DNA of 64,000 bases, taken from assembly GCA_900467685.1 (NCBI GenBank), contig UBQX01000007.1:203090-267089 (forward strand), given 5' to 3'. Shown here in pieces: positions 49,972-58,646 of the stretch. Position numbers and translations under genes: made by a program. The stretch is from Hyphomicrobiales bacterium (GTDB lineage: Bacteria > Pseudomonadota > Alphaproteobacteria > Rhizobiales > Rhizobiaceae). A model generated the notes under the pieces. The model was not told the DNA's origin, searched no databases, and was given only the letters and a program-made list of their open reading frames with translations. How positions within the stretch are numbered: the stretch's first letter is position 1; each line of letters starts with the position of its first letter.

Positions 49972-50774
49972 GCGGGCCACGGGTCCTCATCATCGCCGGC
50001 TCTGACTCCTCCGGCGGCGCCGGCATCGTGCGCGATGTCGAGACGGTAACGACCTGGGGGCTCAAGGCCGCCGTCGCAGTGACCGCGGTCACGGCGCAAT
50101 CCGACCGGCGTGTCGCGGCGGTGCAAGCGATGGAACCGGCGCTGGTGACCGCGCAGATGGAAGCCGCGCTGAAAGGTGGCGATATCGCCGCCGTCAAGAT
50201 CGGCATGCTTGCCAATGCCCAGATCGTCGCGGCGGTCGCGGATGTGCTGGAGCGCCACGCCGCCCTCCCCGTCGTCCTAGACCCGGTTCTCTCCTCGACG
50301 TCCGGCAAAGCGCTGCTGGAGCCGGCGGGGATGCGCCTGATGATCGAGCGCCTGCTGCCGCGCGCCGATCTGGTCACGCCCAATCTGCCGGAATTGGCAT
50401 TGCTGACGGGCACCGGGGATTTCGCGGAGTCTGTTGAAGCGCTGATGCAATTCGGCATCCGCGCTGCGCTGATCAAGGGCGGTCATGCGGAAGACCATGT
50501 CAGCACGAAGGAATTTCGGCTCGCGTCCGCGCATTTATCGGATGCCGGCATTTGCAGCGATCTGCTGGTATGCCCAGGACTTCCGGCGATCCAATTCGAC
50601 GCCCCCCGCCTCCCCAGCACGCTGCGCGGCACGGGCTGCATGCTCGCCTCCGCCATTGCCTGCGGGCTCGCGACCGGAGGGGACCTTGAAGCCTCCATCC
50701 GCGACGCGAAGGCTTATGTGACTGAGGTTTTTCGCGAGGCAATCAGTGCTGCCACGCGCTCCAGCGCCGGATGA
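49968..50774 (+). CDS. thiD: Hydroxymethylpyrimidine/phosphomethylpyrimidine kinase ThiD
   Basis: 268 residues from GTG 49968, which overlaps the thiE stop (GTGA). Ribokinase fold; IAGSDSSGGAGI at the N terminus, VLDPVLSSTSGKALL, and the anion-hole block LRGTGCMLASAIA. Phosphorylates HMP and HMP-P. Last gene of the thi operon; its end overlaps the convergent gntK by 61 bases, with no terminator between. Confidence 0.93.
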   Translation: MSGPRVLIIAGSDSSGGAGIVRDVETVTTWGLKAAVAVTAVTAQSDRRVAAVQAMEPALVTAQMEAALKGGDIAAVKIGMLANAQIVAAVADVLERHAALPVVLDPVLSSTSGKALLEPAGMRLMIERLLPRADLVTPNLPELALLTGTGDFAESVEALMQFGIRAALIKGGHAEDHVSTKEFRLASAHLSDAGICSDLLVCPGLPAIQFDAPRLPSTLRGTGCMLASAIACGLATGGDLEASIRDAKAYVTEVFREAISAATRSSAG

Positions 50775-51229
50775 AGCGGCTCGGCGCAATCGACGGGGAT
50801 CGCGTTTTCATCCGGCCCGGGGACTTCCAGGGTGGCAAGCTGGCTGTCGAGCAGTGAGGCCGGCATGAAATGGCCGGGCCGGTGCTTCATGCGCGACAGA
50901 AGCAACTCGCGGCTTCCGTGGAGATGGACGAAGATAACATCCTCGCCCGCCTCGCGCCGCAGCACGTCCCGATAGACGCGCTTGAGCGAGGAGCAGGAGG
51001 CAACCGCCCCACCCTCGGGAGCGGCCAGCGCCTGCCCGACGCGGGCGAGCCAGGGCCAGCGATCCTCGTCGGTCAGCGGTGTTCCGCCCGCCATTTTCGC
51101 CACGTTTTCAGGCGGATGCAGGGCATCGCCTTCGATGAAGGGAAGCCCGAAACGATGCGCCAGCGCCTCGCCGAGAGACGACTTGCCGCAACCGCTGACG
51201 CCCATGACAACAATGCGCAATCCTGTCAT
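50714..51229 (-). CDS. gntK: Gluconokinase
   Basis: 171 residues from ATG 51229; upstream ATGs to 51274 give no recognisable sequence. P-loop VMGVSGCGKSS at the N terminus, then EGDALHPPENVAKM, DRWPWL and the GSRELLLSRMKHRPGHFM block typical of GntK. Phosphorylates D-gluconate to 6-phosphogluconate. One base separates it from the dehydrogenase upstream. Confidence 0.93.
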   Translation of the reverse strand: MTGLRIVVMGVSGCGKSSLGEALAHRFGLPFIEGDALHPPENVAKMAGGTPLTDEDRWPWLARVGQALAAPEGGAVASCSSLKRVYRDVLRREAGEDVIFVHLHGSRELLLSRMKHRPGHFMPASLLDSQLATLEVPGPDENAIPVDCAEPLHPALERVAALIASRKTSVT

Positions 51230-51230
51230 G

Positions 51231-51995
51231 TCAGAGGCTCGCCGTGATGCCGCCGTCGACATGCAGCGTTTCACCGTTGACGAAGGACGAGGCCTTGGAG
51301 GCCAGGAAGACGGCGGCGCCGATCAGTTCCTCGACATGGCCCCATCGCCCCGCCGGCGTGCGCTTTTCAAGCCATGCATTGAAGTCGGGATCGTCCACCA
51401 GCGCCTGATTGAGCGGGGTCCGGAAATAGCCGGGCGCAATCGCATTCACCTGCAGCCCGTAGCGCGCCCAATCGGTGCACATGCCCTTGGTCAGGTTCTT
51501 CACCGCACCCTTGGTGGCCGTATAGGGCGCAATCGAGGGCCGTGCGAGTTCACTCTGAACCGATGCGATGTTGATGATCTTGCCAGCACCACGCTTGATC
51601 ATGAAACGGGCAACCGCCTGCCCGACGAGAAAGACGCTCGTGACATTCGTCTTGAACAGAAGTTCGAACTTGTCCGCGGGGAAGTCTTCCAGCGGCGTGC
51701 GATACTGCATGCCGGCGTTGTTGACGAGAATGTCGATCGGACCAATCTCCGCCTCGATCTTTGCAACGCCCGCCTCCACCGCCTGCTTGTCCGTCACGTC
51801 GAAGACGGCAGGCCTTGCGTCAAACCCCTGATCCGAAAGCCTCCGGCAGGACTCCTCCACCCGTCCCGCATCACGACCATTGAGAAGGACGCAGGCGCCG
51901 TGGCGCGCGAGACCGGCGGCAAGTGCCAGACCGATGCCCTGACTGGAACCGGTGATGAGCGCGCGGCGTCCGGTGAGATCAAAAAGGTCCGACAT
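51231..51995 (-). CDS. Gluconate 5-dehydrogenase-like SDR
   Basis: 254 residues from ATG 51995, preceded by GGAGG. TGSSQGIGLALA cofactor motif, NNAGMQYRTPLEDF, and catalytic Tyr-x3-Lys in PYTATKGAVKNL. Closest to IdnO/gluconate 5-dehydrogenases, which interconvert 5-ketogluconate and gluconate. Upstream of gntK in the same operon, which supports a gluconate or ketogluconate route. Confidence 0.85.
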   Translation of the reverse strand: MSDLFDLTGRRALITGSSQGIGLALAAGLARHGACVLLNGRDAGRVEESCRRLSDQGFDARPAVFDVTDKQAVEAGVAKIEAEIGPIDILVNNAGMQYRTPLEDFPADKFELLFKTNVTSVFLVGQAVARFMIKRGAGKIINIASVQSELARPSIAPYTATKGAVKNLTKGMCTDWARYGLQVNAIAPGYFRTPLNQALVDDPDFNAWLEKRTPAGRWGHVEELIGAAVFLASKASSFVNGETLHVDGGITASL

Positions 51996-52135
51996 TGGTT
52001 CCTCCTGTAGCATTGAGGCGGAAGGGCCAGAGCCCCGAATCCGCATGGAACATTCCAACCCCGACGATGGCTTTTTGTTGTCGACCCGTCTATCACTTCG
52101 TCCACGGGTGGAGAGACAAATCAGGGAGGCACGTC

Positions 52136-53062
52136 ATGTCCGGCGCGATAGACGGAACGGGTTTCGAGGTTCTCGATCCGCGCTTCAGGGACTGTATCAT
52201 CGGCACTGCGCGGGTGGAGCGCCTGTGGACTGGCGGCCGCTGGCTCGAAGGGCCGGCCTGGTTCGCCGCCGGGCGCTATCTCGTCTTTTCCGATATCCCT
52301 GAAAACCGCATGATGCGCTTCGACGAGACGAGCGGCGCGGTCAGCACCTTTCGCCAGCCCTCCAACAACTGCAACGGCAACACGGTCGACACGCTCGGCC
52401 GGCTTGTGACCTGCGAGCACCTGACGCGCCGCGTGACCCGCACCGAGTTTGACGGCTCGGTGAGCGTTCTTGCCGACCGTTTCGAGGGCAAGCGGTTCAA
52501 CTCGCCGAACGATGCGGTGGTGAAATCCGACGGGACGATCTGGTTCACCGATCCAAGCTACGGGATCCTGAGCGACTACGAGGGCGAGCGGGCGGAAGAG
52601 GAAATCGGCGGTTGCCATGTCTATCGTCACGATCCGGCGAGCGGGGTCACGGTGCGCGTGCTGAACGATTTCGTGAAGCCGAACGGCCTCGCCTTCTCGC
52701 CGGATGAAAGCCTGCTCTATGTGGCTGACACCGGCGCCTCGCACATGGAAGGCGGACCGCGCCATATCCGGAAATTCGCCGTGGACCCGCAAGGCGGCCT
52801 CACCGATTTTGGCACCTTTGCCACCTGCAGCGCAGGCCTCTTCGACGGCTTCCGCCTTGACCGCGCAGGCCGCATCTGGACCTCCGCCGGCGATGGTGTC
52901 CATTGCTACGACCCAGACGGCACGCTGATCGGCAAGGTCCGCGTCCCCGAGGTCGTCTCCAACGTCAGCTTCGGCGGCCCGAAACGCAATCGCCTGTTCA
53001 TCACTGCGACCACGTCGCTTTACGCCGTCTATCTCACCGTCAACGGATGCAAACTGGGATAG
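52136..53062 (+). CDS. SMP-30/gluconolactonase family protein
   Basis: 308 residues from ATG 52136, which has GGGAGG upstream. Six-bladed beta-propeller; metal-site blocks EGPAWF, NGNTVD, NSPNDAVV and DGFRLDRAGRIWTSAGDGV are present. Hydrolyses sugar lactones such as gluconolactone to the acid. Divergent from the gluconate 5-dehydrogenase/gluconokinase operon, so together they could take lactone to 6-phosphogluconate. Confidence 0.9.
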   Translation: MSGAIDGTGFEVLDPRFRDCIIGTARVERLWTGGRWLEGPAWFAAGRYLVFSDIPENRMMRFDETSGAVSTFRQPSNNCNGNTVDTLGRLVTCEHLTRRVTRTEFDGSVSVLADRFEGKRFNSPNDAVVKSDGTIWFTDPSYGILSDYEGERAEEEIGGCHVYRHDPASGVTVRVLNDFVKPNGLAFSPDESLLYVADTGASHMEGGPRHIRKFAVDPQGGLTDFGTFATCSAGLFDGFRLDRAGRIWTSAGDGVHCYDPDGTLIGKVRVPEVVSNVSFGGPKRNRLFITATTSLYAVYLTVNGCKLG

Positions 53063-53077
53063 GTCGTCCCGGTATTC

Positions 53078-53141
53078 AGGCAAACGCGTCGGCCATCTTC
53101 CAGGGAGATGGTCAGTCTCGACGCGTGGCGGGCGTTTGCCT
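53078..53141. terminator. Long hairpin between convergent genes
   Basis: Outer arms AGGCAAACGC (53078-53087) and GCGTTTGCCT (53132-53141), inner arms CGCGTCG (53085-53091) and CGACGCG (53119-53125), innermost CCATCT/AGATGG. No T-run. It ends at the stop codon of the kinase fusion and probably terminates both genes. Confidence 0.55.
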
Positions 53142-54668
53142 TCAACTCGATATGTGCGAGGTGAGCCGTACGATGTCGTCGATCACGGCATCGACCGGGC
53201 GCGTGGCATCCACACGCAACCAGGCCAGGTCGCCTGTGCCCCTGGTCAACTGATTTTCCAGCACATCCGGCGTGGCATCCGACTGCCCGTTAGGCCGAGC
53301 CGCGACGCGCGCCCGCAAGACATCTGCCGGTGCGTCGAGCCATATCCCGGTAAAGGCCACGTTTGCCGGCCTCGCCGCCTGTTCGATTGCCGCGCGACGG
53401 TCGGGACGCTCATGGACTGCATCCGCCACGACGCTTGCGCCTGCCCCCAACACCGTGCCGGCGCGATGGGCCATCTCGGCATAGACCCTAGTCGACATTT
53501 CAGGGCTATAGGTGGAAGCATCGAGACGGGTTTCCGGGGAAACGCCATGCAGCGCCTTGCGCACCCGGTCGCTCTCGATCAGTCGTGCGCCGGGCGGGGA
53601 CCCGAGATGTGCCGCAAGCCCATCCGCGACGGTCGACTTGCCCGAGCCGCTGAAGCCCCCAATGGCAACCAGCCGGGGGACCACGTCCTCCAGCGTCTGC
53701 ATGGCGAGATCGTAGTAGGAGCGCGCGGACGCCGACAGCCGCGCGTCGCCCCCCGCCTCCTCCGCCTGCGTCGCCGTCACATGAGCGCGCACGGCAGCAC
53801 GCAGCGCCGTGAAGAAGGGCAGAAGCGCAAAACCCTCCTCCTCGCCTGCGGCGTCGCAGTAGCGGTTGGCCACGAGGTTGGCGTGATCCTTCAGCCCGCG
53901 ATGCCAGAGATCCATGACCAGAAAGGCGAGATCGTAGAGGACATCGACGGTGGCAATGCGGTCGTTGAAATCGATACAGTCAAAGAGACGTGGCCTGCCA
54001 TCGAGCAGGCAGAGATTGCGCAGGTGCAGATCGCCATGACAGAGGCGGATCGTTCCAGCTCCGGCGCGGCGGTCGAGATGCGCGGCGATCATTTCAAGCC
54101 GGGTCCGGAAAAGCCCGTCGATGGCTTCTTGCTCCCGCTCAGAAAACACTGCACTGGTCGCGAAGCCAGCCTTGTTGATGTCGAGCACACCGACAATATT
54201 GGCCACGCCGCCCTCCACCACCGCCGGCGCGCCGGCGTGAAAATCGGCTACCATCCGCGCGACGTCCGTCATCAGCTTGGGCGTCAACTCCCCTTCCATC
54301 GCCATGCGATCAAAGAGCGCCGACTGGTCGAAGCGCTTCATTTCGACCACTGCATCGACAAGCATCTCTGAAGGCTGGAAGGACAATTGGCCATCGGCGG
54401 CGCGATAGATGCTGCGGACACCGAGGTAAAGCTCCGGCGTCGTGCGCGCGTTCAGCTCAAGCTCCTTCTCGCAGGCTGCTAGACGAAGAACCGGGGTCGA
54501 GAAATCGACATAGGGCAGCTTCACTGCCCGCTTCATCTTGAAGGCGCGGTCGGCGACCAGAAAGATGCGCGAGATGTGTGTTTCCATCACCTCGACCGGC
54601 CCGGATAGGCCGTAGGGCGAAGCGTCACTCAGAAACGTCGTGACGGCCTTCTGATCTTCGGTGATCAT
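53142..54668 (-). CDS. Bifunctional aminoglycoside phosphotransferase-like / ATP-binding (AAA_33) protein
   Basis: 508 residues. N-terminal APH-fold kinase domain with catalytic LCHGDLHLRNLCL and metal-binding LFDCIDFND; C-terminal P-loop kinase domain starting near residue 340 (AIGGFSGSGKSTVADGLA). Two kinase folds in one chain; natural substrate unknown and resistance is not implied by the name. An FNR/FixK-like palindrome lies about 80 bases upstream, suggesting oxygen control. Confidence 0.88.
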   Translation of the reverse strand: MITEDQKAVTTFLSDASPYGLSGPVEVMETHISRIFLVADRAFKMKRAVKLPYVDFSTPVLRLAACEKELELNARTTPELYLGVRSIYRAADGQLSFQPSEMLVDAVVEMKRFDQSALFDRMAMEGELTPKLMTDVARMVADFHAGAPAVVEGGVANIVGVLDINKAGFATSAVFSEREQEAIDGLFRTRLEMIAAHLDRRAGAGTIRLCHGDLHLRNLCLLDGRPRLFDCIDFNDRIATVDVLYDLAFLVMDLWHRGLKDHANLVANRYCDAAGEEEGFALLPFFTALRAAVRAHVTATQAEEAGGDARLSASARSYYDLAMQTLEDVVPRLVAIGGFSGSGKSTVADGLAAHLGSPPGARLIESDRVRKALHGVSPETRLDASTYSPEMSTRVYAEMAHRAGTVLGAGASVVADAVHERPDRRAAIEQAARPANVAFTGIWLDAPADVLRARVAARPNGQSDATPDVLENQLTRGTGDLAWLRVDATRPVDAVIDDIVRLTSHISS

Positions 54669-54747
54669 GCTTCCTCCGCTGCCGACCTGTCGCGAGAGGA
54701 TGACAGGCCTTGCAGTCGGAAATCTGGCAGAAGGCGGCCTTGATCGC

Positions 54748-54763
54748 CTTGACGCACGTCAAG
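54748..54763 (-). promoter_or_regulatory. FNR/FixK-type palindromic box
   Basis: CTTGACGCACGTCAAG is a perfect 16-bp palindrome and fits the FNR/FixK consensus TTGAY-N4-RTCAA. If it acts from -41.5, transcription would start near 54714, 46 bases before the kinase-fusion start at 54668. The box lies directly after the stop of the upstream BtpA-family gene on the same strand. Confidence 0.65.
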
Positions 54764-54765
54764 TG

Positions 54766-55566
54766 TCAGCGGATTGCGTTCACCACGTCCATGAAACGCT
54801 TGACGCGGGCGGTTTCGACCTTGTTCCAGGTGTTGCCGTCATATTTGAAATGCGTGCCGATCACGACGCCGCTGGCGCAGGAGAGAATGTCGGTCACGTT
54901 GTCCTTGTTGACGCCCGTATTGGCGAAAACGGGAACGTCGGTCACCACTTCGCAGACCTTGCGAAGGCCAGACTGATCGACCGGCTGGCCGGTGAGCGGG
55001 CCGGAGACCAGAATGGCGTCTGCCATCGACGAGAAGACGGCGCTCTTGGCGCGCAGCTCGATCGGGCGCTGGTCGAGCGAATGGGCGAATTCGGCATTGA
55101 TGTTGAACAGCATCTTCATGTCGGTGCGGCCGAGCCTGGCGCGCAATCGTGCCGGCGTCGCGCAATCGGGCGCCCAGACGCCCATGTCGGAGGCGAAGAC
55201 GCCGGTGAAGATTTCGCGGACGAAGCTCGCGCCGGTAGCGGCACCAATCGCGACGCTGGCGGTCGGGTCCCATAGATAGTTGACGCCGAAGGGCACTTTG
55301 AGTTCGGCCTTGGCGGCCTGAACGATGGCGGTCATGGCCGCAAGGCCTTCCGGCGGGGCCTTCAGTTCGTAAGGTCGGTCGTTTTCGTTGCCGAACATGA
55401 TGGCATCGACACCGCCTTCCTGCAGCGCGCGGATGTCCTCCATGACATCGTCGATGAGCTTCGAGACGCCGCCCTTGGCGTCATAGTTCGGAGAGCCGGG
55501 AAGCGCGCCGATATGCGCCATGGCGATGATGACCTTCTTCTTGTCACCAAAAAAATCAAAAACCAT
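54766..55566 (-). CDS. BtpA/SgcQ family TIM-barrel protein
   Basis: 266 residues from ATG 55566. VIIAMAHIGALPGSPNYDAKGG at the N terminus (shortened to its key M-H-x-G-x-L-P-G), GVNYLWDPTASVAIG, ILVSGPLTGQPVD and VFANTGVNKDNV near the C terminus are BtpA/SgcQ hallmarks. Members occur in sugar operons (SgcQ) and as photosystem I accessory proteins in cyanobacteria; no reaction is firmly assigned. Co-directional with and 53 bases after the DeoR gene, opposite a kinase/dehydrogenase operon, so a sugar-phosphate lyase-like step is plausible. Confidence 0.88.
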   Translation of the reverse strand: MVFDFFGDKKKVIIAMAHIGALPGSPNYDAKGGVSKLIDDVMEDIRALQEGGVDAIMFGNENDRPYELKAPPEGLAAMTAIVQAAKAELKVPFGVNYLWDPTASVAIGAATGASFVREIFTGVFASDMGVWAPDCATPARLRARLGRTDMKMLFNINAEFAHSLDQRPIELRAKSAVFSSMADAILVSGPLTGQPVDQSGLRKVCEVVTDVPVFANTGVNKDNVTDILSCASGVVIGTHFKYDGNTWNKVETARVKRFMDVVNAIR

Positions 55567-55619
55567 CGAATGCTCCGAAGTGGGCGTGAGGGAAAACGGG
55601 ATTTCGCAAACCGTCAGTT

Positions 55620-56462
55620 TCAGGATGCGCCGGCGATCATGACTTCGACCCCGGCCGCCTCCAGCGCAGCAGCCAGCTTCGGCGGCGGCGGCGCATTGGT
55701 GATCAGAAGGTCGAATTGCGACAGCGGCGCGATATGAACAAGCGACATGCAATCGAATTTCGACGCGTCGCAGAGAACGACCTTCTTCGTCGCCCGGCGC
55801 AGATAGACGCGCTTCATCTCCGTGTCGTCGAAGGAATAGTCATAGATGCCATCGGGCGTGAGACCCGAAACACCAACAAAGGCAATGTCGAACCACAGCG
55901 CCTCGAACTGCGAGATCGCCGTGGCGTTGGAGATCGACAACTCGTCATTCCGCATGCGGCCACCCGGCAGATAAACCTCCGCCAGACCTTCGCCGAGCTG
56001 AGTGGCGTTGCGCACGCTGTTCGTGAAGAACTTCACATGCTGCTGACCCGCCATGAGGCGCGACAGAAGAAAGGTCGTGGTGCCGACATCGAGCGCGACA
56101 GTGCGAAGCCCGGAGGCAACCTGGGCTGCGGCCTCGGCAATCAGCCGCTTCGGCAGCGCATTCTTGGCAAGGCGCGCCTGGAAGGTCGGTTCGTTGAGGC
56201 GCGAGGTCATCGCAGACAGGCCGGGATCGACGCTAGCCGTCAATTCCGTGCTCACCGCGCCGCCATGAGTGCGCGCGAGCCGGCCTTCCTTTTCCAGTTC
56301 CGTCAGGTCGCGCCGGACGGTCATTTCGGACACACCGAGCTGGGCCGCGATGTCCGTCACGGACACAGCGCCGGTTTCAGCCAACGCATCCAGAATGAAG
56401 GCATGGCGCGTGCGCGCCAGAACCTTCGTCTTCTCCATTGTCAGCGTTTCGGTTTCGCTCAT
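55620..56462 (-). CDS. DeoR-family transcriptional regulator
   Basis: 280 residues from ATG 56462; ATGs at 56498 and 56438 are alternatives. HTH block VTDIAAQLGVSEMTVRRDLTELEKEGRLARTHGGA (key GVSxxTVRRD), DeoRC sensor VALDVGTTTFLLSRL. Divergent from the SDR-ABC-kinase-hydrolase operon and in operon with BtpA; likely controls both, with a phosphorylated sugar as effector. Confidence 0.9.
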   Translation of the reverse strand: MSETETLTMEKTKVLARTRHAFILDALAETGAVSVTDIAAQLGVSEMTVRRDLTELEKEGRLARTHGGAVSTELTASVDPGLSAMTSRLNEPTFQARLAKNALPKRLIAEAAAQVASGLRTVALDVGTTTFLLSRLMAGQQHVKFFTNSVRNATQLGEGLAEVYLPGGRMRNDELSISNATAISQFEALWFDIAFVGVSGLTPDGIYDYSFDDTEMKRVYLRRATKKVVLCDASKFDCMSLVHIAPLSQFDLLITNAPPPPKLAAALEAAGVEVMIAGAS

Positions 56463-56580
56463 GATCCGTCTTTCATTCTCTTCCAGGCCCTTCAGCAATT
56501 GCGTGCCGCAGAGCCCATTCCTCCCATTGCATAATCAGTGCTTAACGCAGAAAGCGAACAAATTCAAACATAAATTTCGA

Positions 56581-56608
56581 TTGATTTGTAAGTTTTTGTT
56601 GCTATATG
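56581..56608 (+). promoter_or_regulatory. Candidate promoter of the SDR-kinase-hydrolase operon
   Basis: TTGATT, 16-base spacer, TATATG, about 35 bases before the GTG start of the first gene. The 60 bases upstream are AT-rich and hold TTCAAACATAAATTTCG-like sequence that may include a DeoR operator. Confidence 0.45.
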
Positions 56609-56641
56609 ATCGCCGTGTTGTTTTGGCCGGAGAGATAATTC

Positions 56642-57421
56642 GTGGCACATCCGAAGTTTGCGGAACTCGAGGGAAAGAAGGCGATCGTCACCGGCGGCGC
56701 CACCGGAATTGGCCGCGCGATTGCCTTGGCGCTGGCAGCCCAGGGCATAAAAATCACCATTTGCGACATCAATCCCGACGCTGCGAACACAGTCGCACAA
56801 TCGATCGGCGGCCACGCGCTGGAGATCGATGTTCGCAAGCGCCCCTCCGTCGACGAAGCATTCGCGCAGGCCGTCGAGATCATGGGCGGCTGCGATATCC
56901 TGATCGCCAATGCCGGCGTCTCGACCATGCAGCATGCACTGGAGATCACCGACGAGGAGTGGGACTTCAACTTCGACGTCAACACGCGCGGCATCTTCCT
57001 GTCCAACCAGATCGCGGCCCGCAAGTTCGTGGCGCAGGGCCACGGCACGATCGTTAACACAGCCTCGCTTGCCGCCAAGGTCGGCGCGCCGCTGCTCGCG
57101 CATTACTCCGCCAGCAAATTCGCCGTTCTCGGCTGGACGCAAGCACTCGCCCGCGAACTGGCGCCCAAGGGCATCCGCGTCAACGCCGTCTGCCCCGGCT
57201 TCGTCAAGACCGGCATGCAGGAGCGAGAAATCCTCTGGGAGGCCGAGCTGCGCGGCGTGACGCCGGAGCGCGTGATGGAGGATTACATCGCCCAGACCCC
57301 GCTCGGACGGATCGAAACGCCGGAAGATGTCGCCGATGTCGTCGTCTTCCTCTGCTCCAATTCCGCCCGCTTCATGACCGGCCAGGGCATCAATGTCACG
57401 GGCGGCGTCTACATGACCTGA
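56642..57421 (+). CDS. SDR-family oxidoreductase (polyol dehydrogenase-like)
   Basis: 259 residues from GTG 56642, with GGAGAG upstream. VTGGATGIGRAIALALA cofactor site, ANAGVSTMQ, catalytic Tyr-x3-Lys in HYSASKFAVLG. Acidic residue after the second strand (CDINPDAAN) points to NAD. First gene of the operon; with the FGGY kinase it would oxidise a polyol to a ketose ready for phosphorylation. Substrate unknown. Confidence 0.88.
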   Translation: MAHPKFAELEGKKAIVTGGATGIGRAIALALAAQGIKITICDINPDAANTVAQSIGGHALEIDVRKRPSVDEAFAQAVEIMGGCDILIANAGVSTMQHALEITDEEWDFNFDVNTRGIFLSNQIAARKFVAQGHGTIVNTASLAAKVGAPLLAHYSASKFAVLGWTQALARELAPKGIRVNAVCPGFVKTGMQEREILWEAELRGVTPERVMEDYIAQTPLGRIETPEDVADVVVFLCSNSARFMTGQGINVTGGVYMT

Positions 57422-57463
57422 CCGGCCTCCCAACCGGCCCAGCCTCACACAATCGGAGATACA

Positions 57464-58627
57464 ATGGCGTCCATCGTCTTTGAGGGAGTGGAAAAGCGTT
57501 ATCCGGACGGATATGCGGCCATCCAGCATCTCGATCTCACCATCGAGGATGGTGAGTTCCTCGTTCTCGTCGGCCCGAGCGGCTGCGGGAAATCGACCGC
57601 ACTGCGGATGATTGCGGGCCTCGAGGACATTACCGGCGGGCGCCTGCTGATCGGCGATACGGTGGCGAACGGCCTCGCGCCGCGCGACCGCGACATCGCC
57701 ATGGTCTTCCAATCCTACGCGCTCTATCCGCATATGTCGGTCGCCGAAAACATCGGCTTCGGCCTCTCCGTGCGCGGCACCGACAAGGCGGAAATCGACC
57801 GCAAGGTCAAGGAGACCGCCAAGCTCCTCGAACTCGACGCGTTCCTCCACCGCAAGCCCGGCCAGCTGTCCGGTGGCCAGCGGCAGCGCGTTGCCATGGG
57901 CCGGGCGCTCGTGCGCGCGCCGAAGGCCTTCCTGATGGACGAGCCCTTGAGCAATCTGGACGCCCGCCTGCGCGGCCAGATGCGCGCCGAAATCGCCCGC
58001 CTGCAGAAGCTCAGCGGCATCACCACGGTCTATGTCACCCATGATCAGATCGAGGCCATGACCATGGGCGACCGCGTCGCCGTCATGCGCGCTGGCGTCT
58101 TGCAGCAGCTTGGAACGCCCCGTTCGCTCTATGATACGCCCGCCAATCTCTTCGTCGCCGGTTTCATAGGTACGCCGTCGATGAATTTCCTGAAAGCCAC
58201 GCTGGAGCGCGGCGACGGTGGCCTCGTGGCCGCCGCCGGCGGCTTCAGCCTGCCGGTGCCGGAGGCCGTCATCGCCGCACGCCCGGCGCTTGCGCGCCAT
58301 GTCGGGAAGGACATCGTCGTCGGCGTGCGCGCCGAGGCGCTGATTGCGTCGGACGCGACCGATCCGGGCCATGGCCGCATCGGCGGCACGATTGCCTTCA
58401 TCGAGGATTTTGGCGCGACGAAGCTCGTGCATCTCGACATTGGCGGGGCCGGCAAGCTGGAAGAGGTGACGGCCGAAGAGGACGAAGTTTCGCTCTCCGG
58501 CCCAAGGCTCCGCGCCTCGATCCCGGCGACGCATACGCTGAAGCTTGGCGAACATCTGACCCTCTCCGTCAATCCGGCGGAACTCCACTTCTTCGACGCC
58601 GAGACCGAAAACGCGATCCGCGACTGA
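57464..58627 (+). CDS. Sugar ABC transporter ATP-binding protein, UgpC/MalK type
   Basis: 387 residues. Walker A GPSGCGKS, signature [14 protein letters not shown], Walker [16 protein letters not shown], switch THDQIEAM, C-terminal regulatory domain. Such ATPases normally accompany two permeases and a binding protein, but none are next to it here, so it must serve permeases encoded elsewhere (perhaps beyond the window). Confidence 0.9.
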   Translation: MASIVFEGVEKRYPDGYAAIQHLDLTIEDGEFLVLVGPSGCGKSTALRMIAGLEDITGGRLLIGDTVANGLAPRDRDIAMVFQSYALYPHMSVAENIGFGLSVRGTDKAEIDRKVKETAKLLELDAFLHRKPGQLSGGQRQRVAMGRALVRAPKAFLMDEPLSNLDARLRGQMRAEIARLQKLSGITTVYVTHDQIEAMTMGDRVAVMRAGVLQQLGTPRSLYDTPANLFVAGFIGTPSMNFLKATLERGDGGLVAAAGGFSLPVPEAVIAARPALARHVGKDIVVGVRAEALIASDATDPGHGRIGGTIAFIEDFGATKLVHLDIGGAGKLEEVTAEEDEVSLSGPRLRASIPATHTLKLGEHLTLSVNPAELHFFDAETENAIRD

Positions 58628-58646
58628 ACACTGAAAGGTTTCCACT

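Noticed and set aside
53142..54668. Aminoglycoside resistance gene
   Set aside because: The APH fold is shared by many kinases; fusion with an AAA_33 kinase and the FNR-like box point to a housekeeping or stress role, not resistance.
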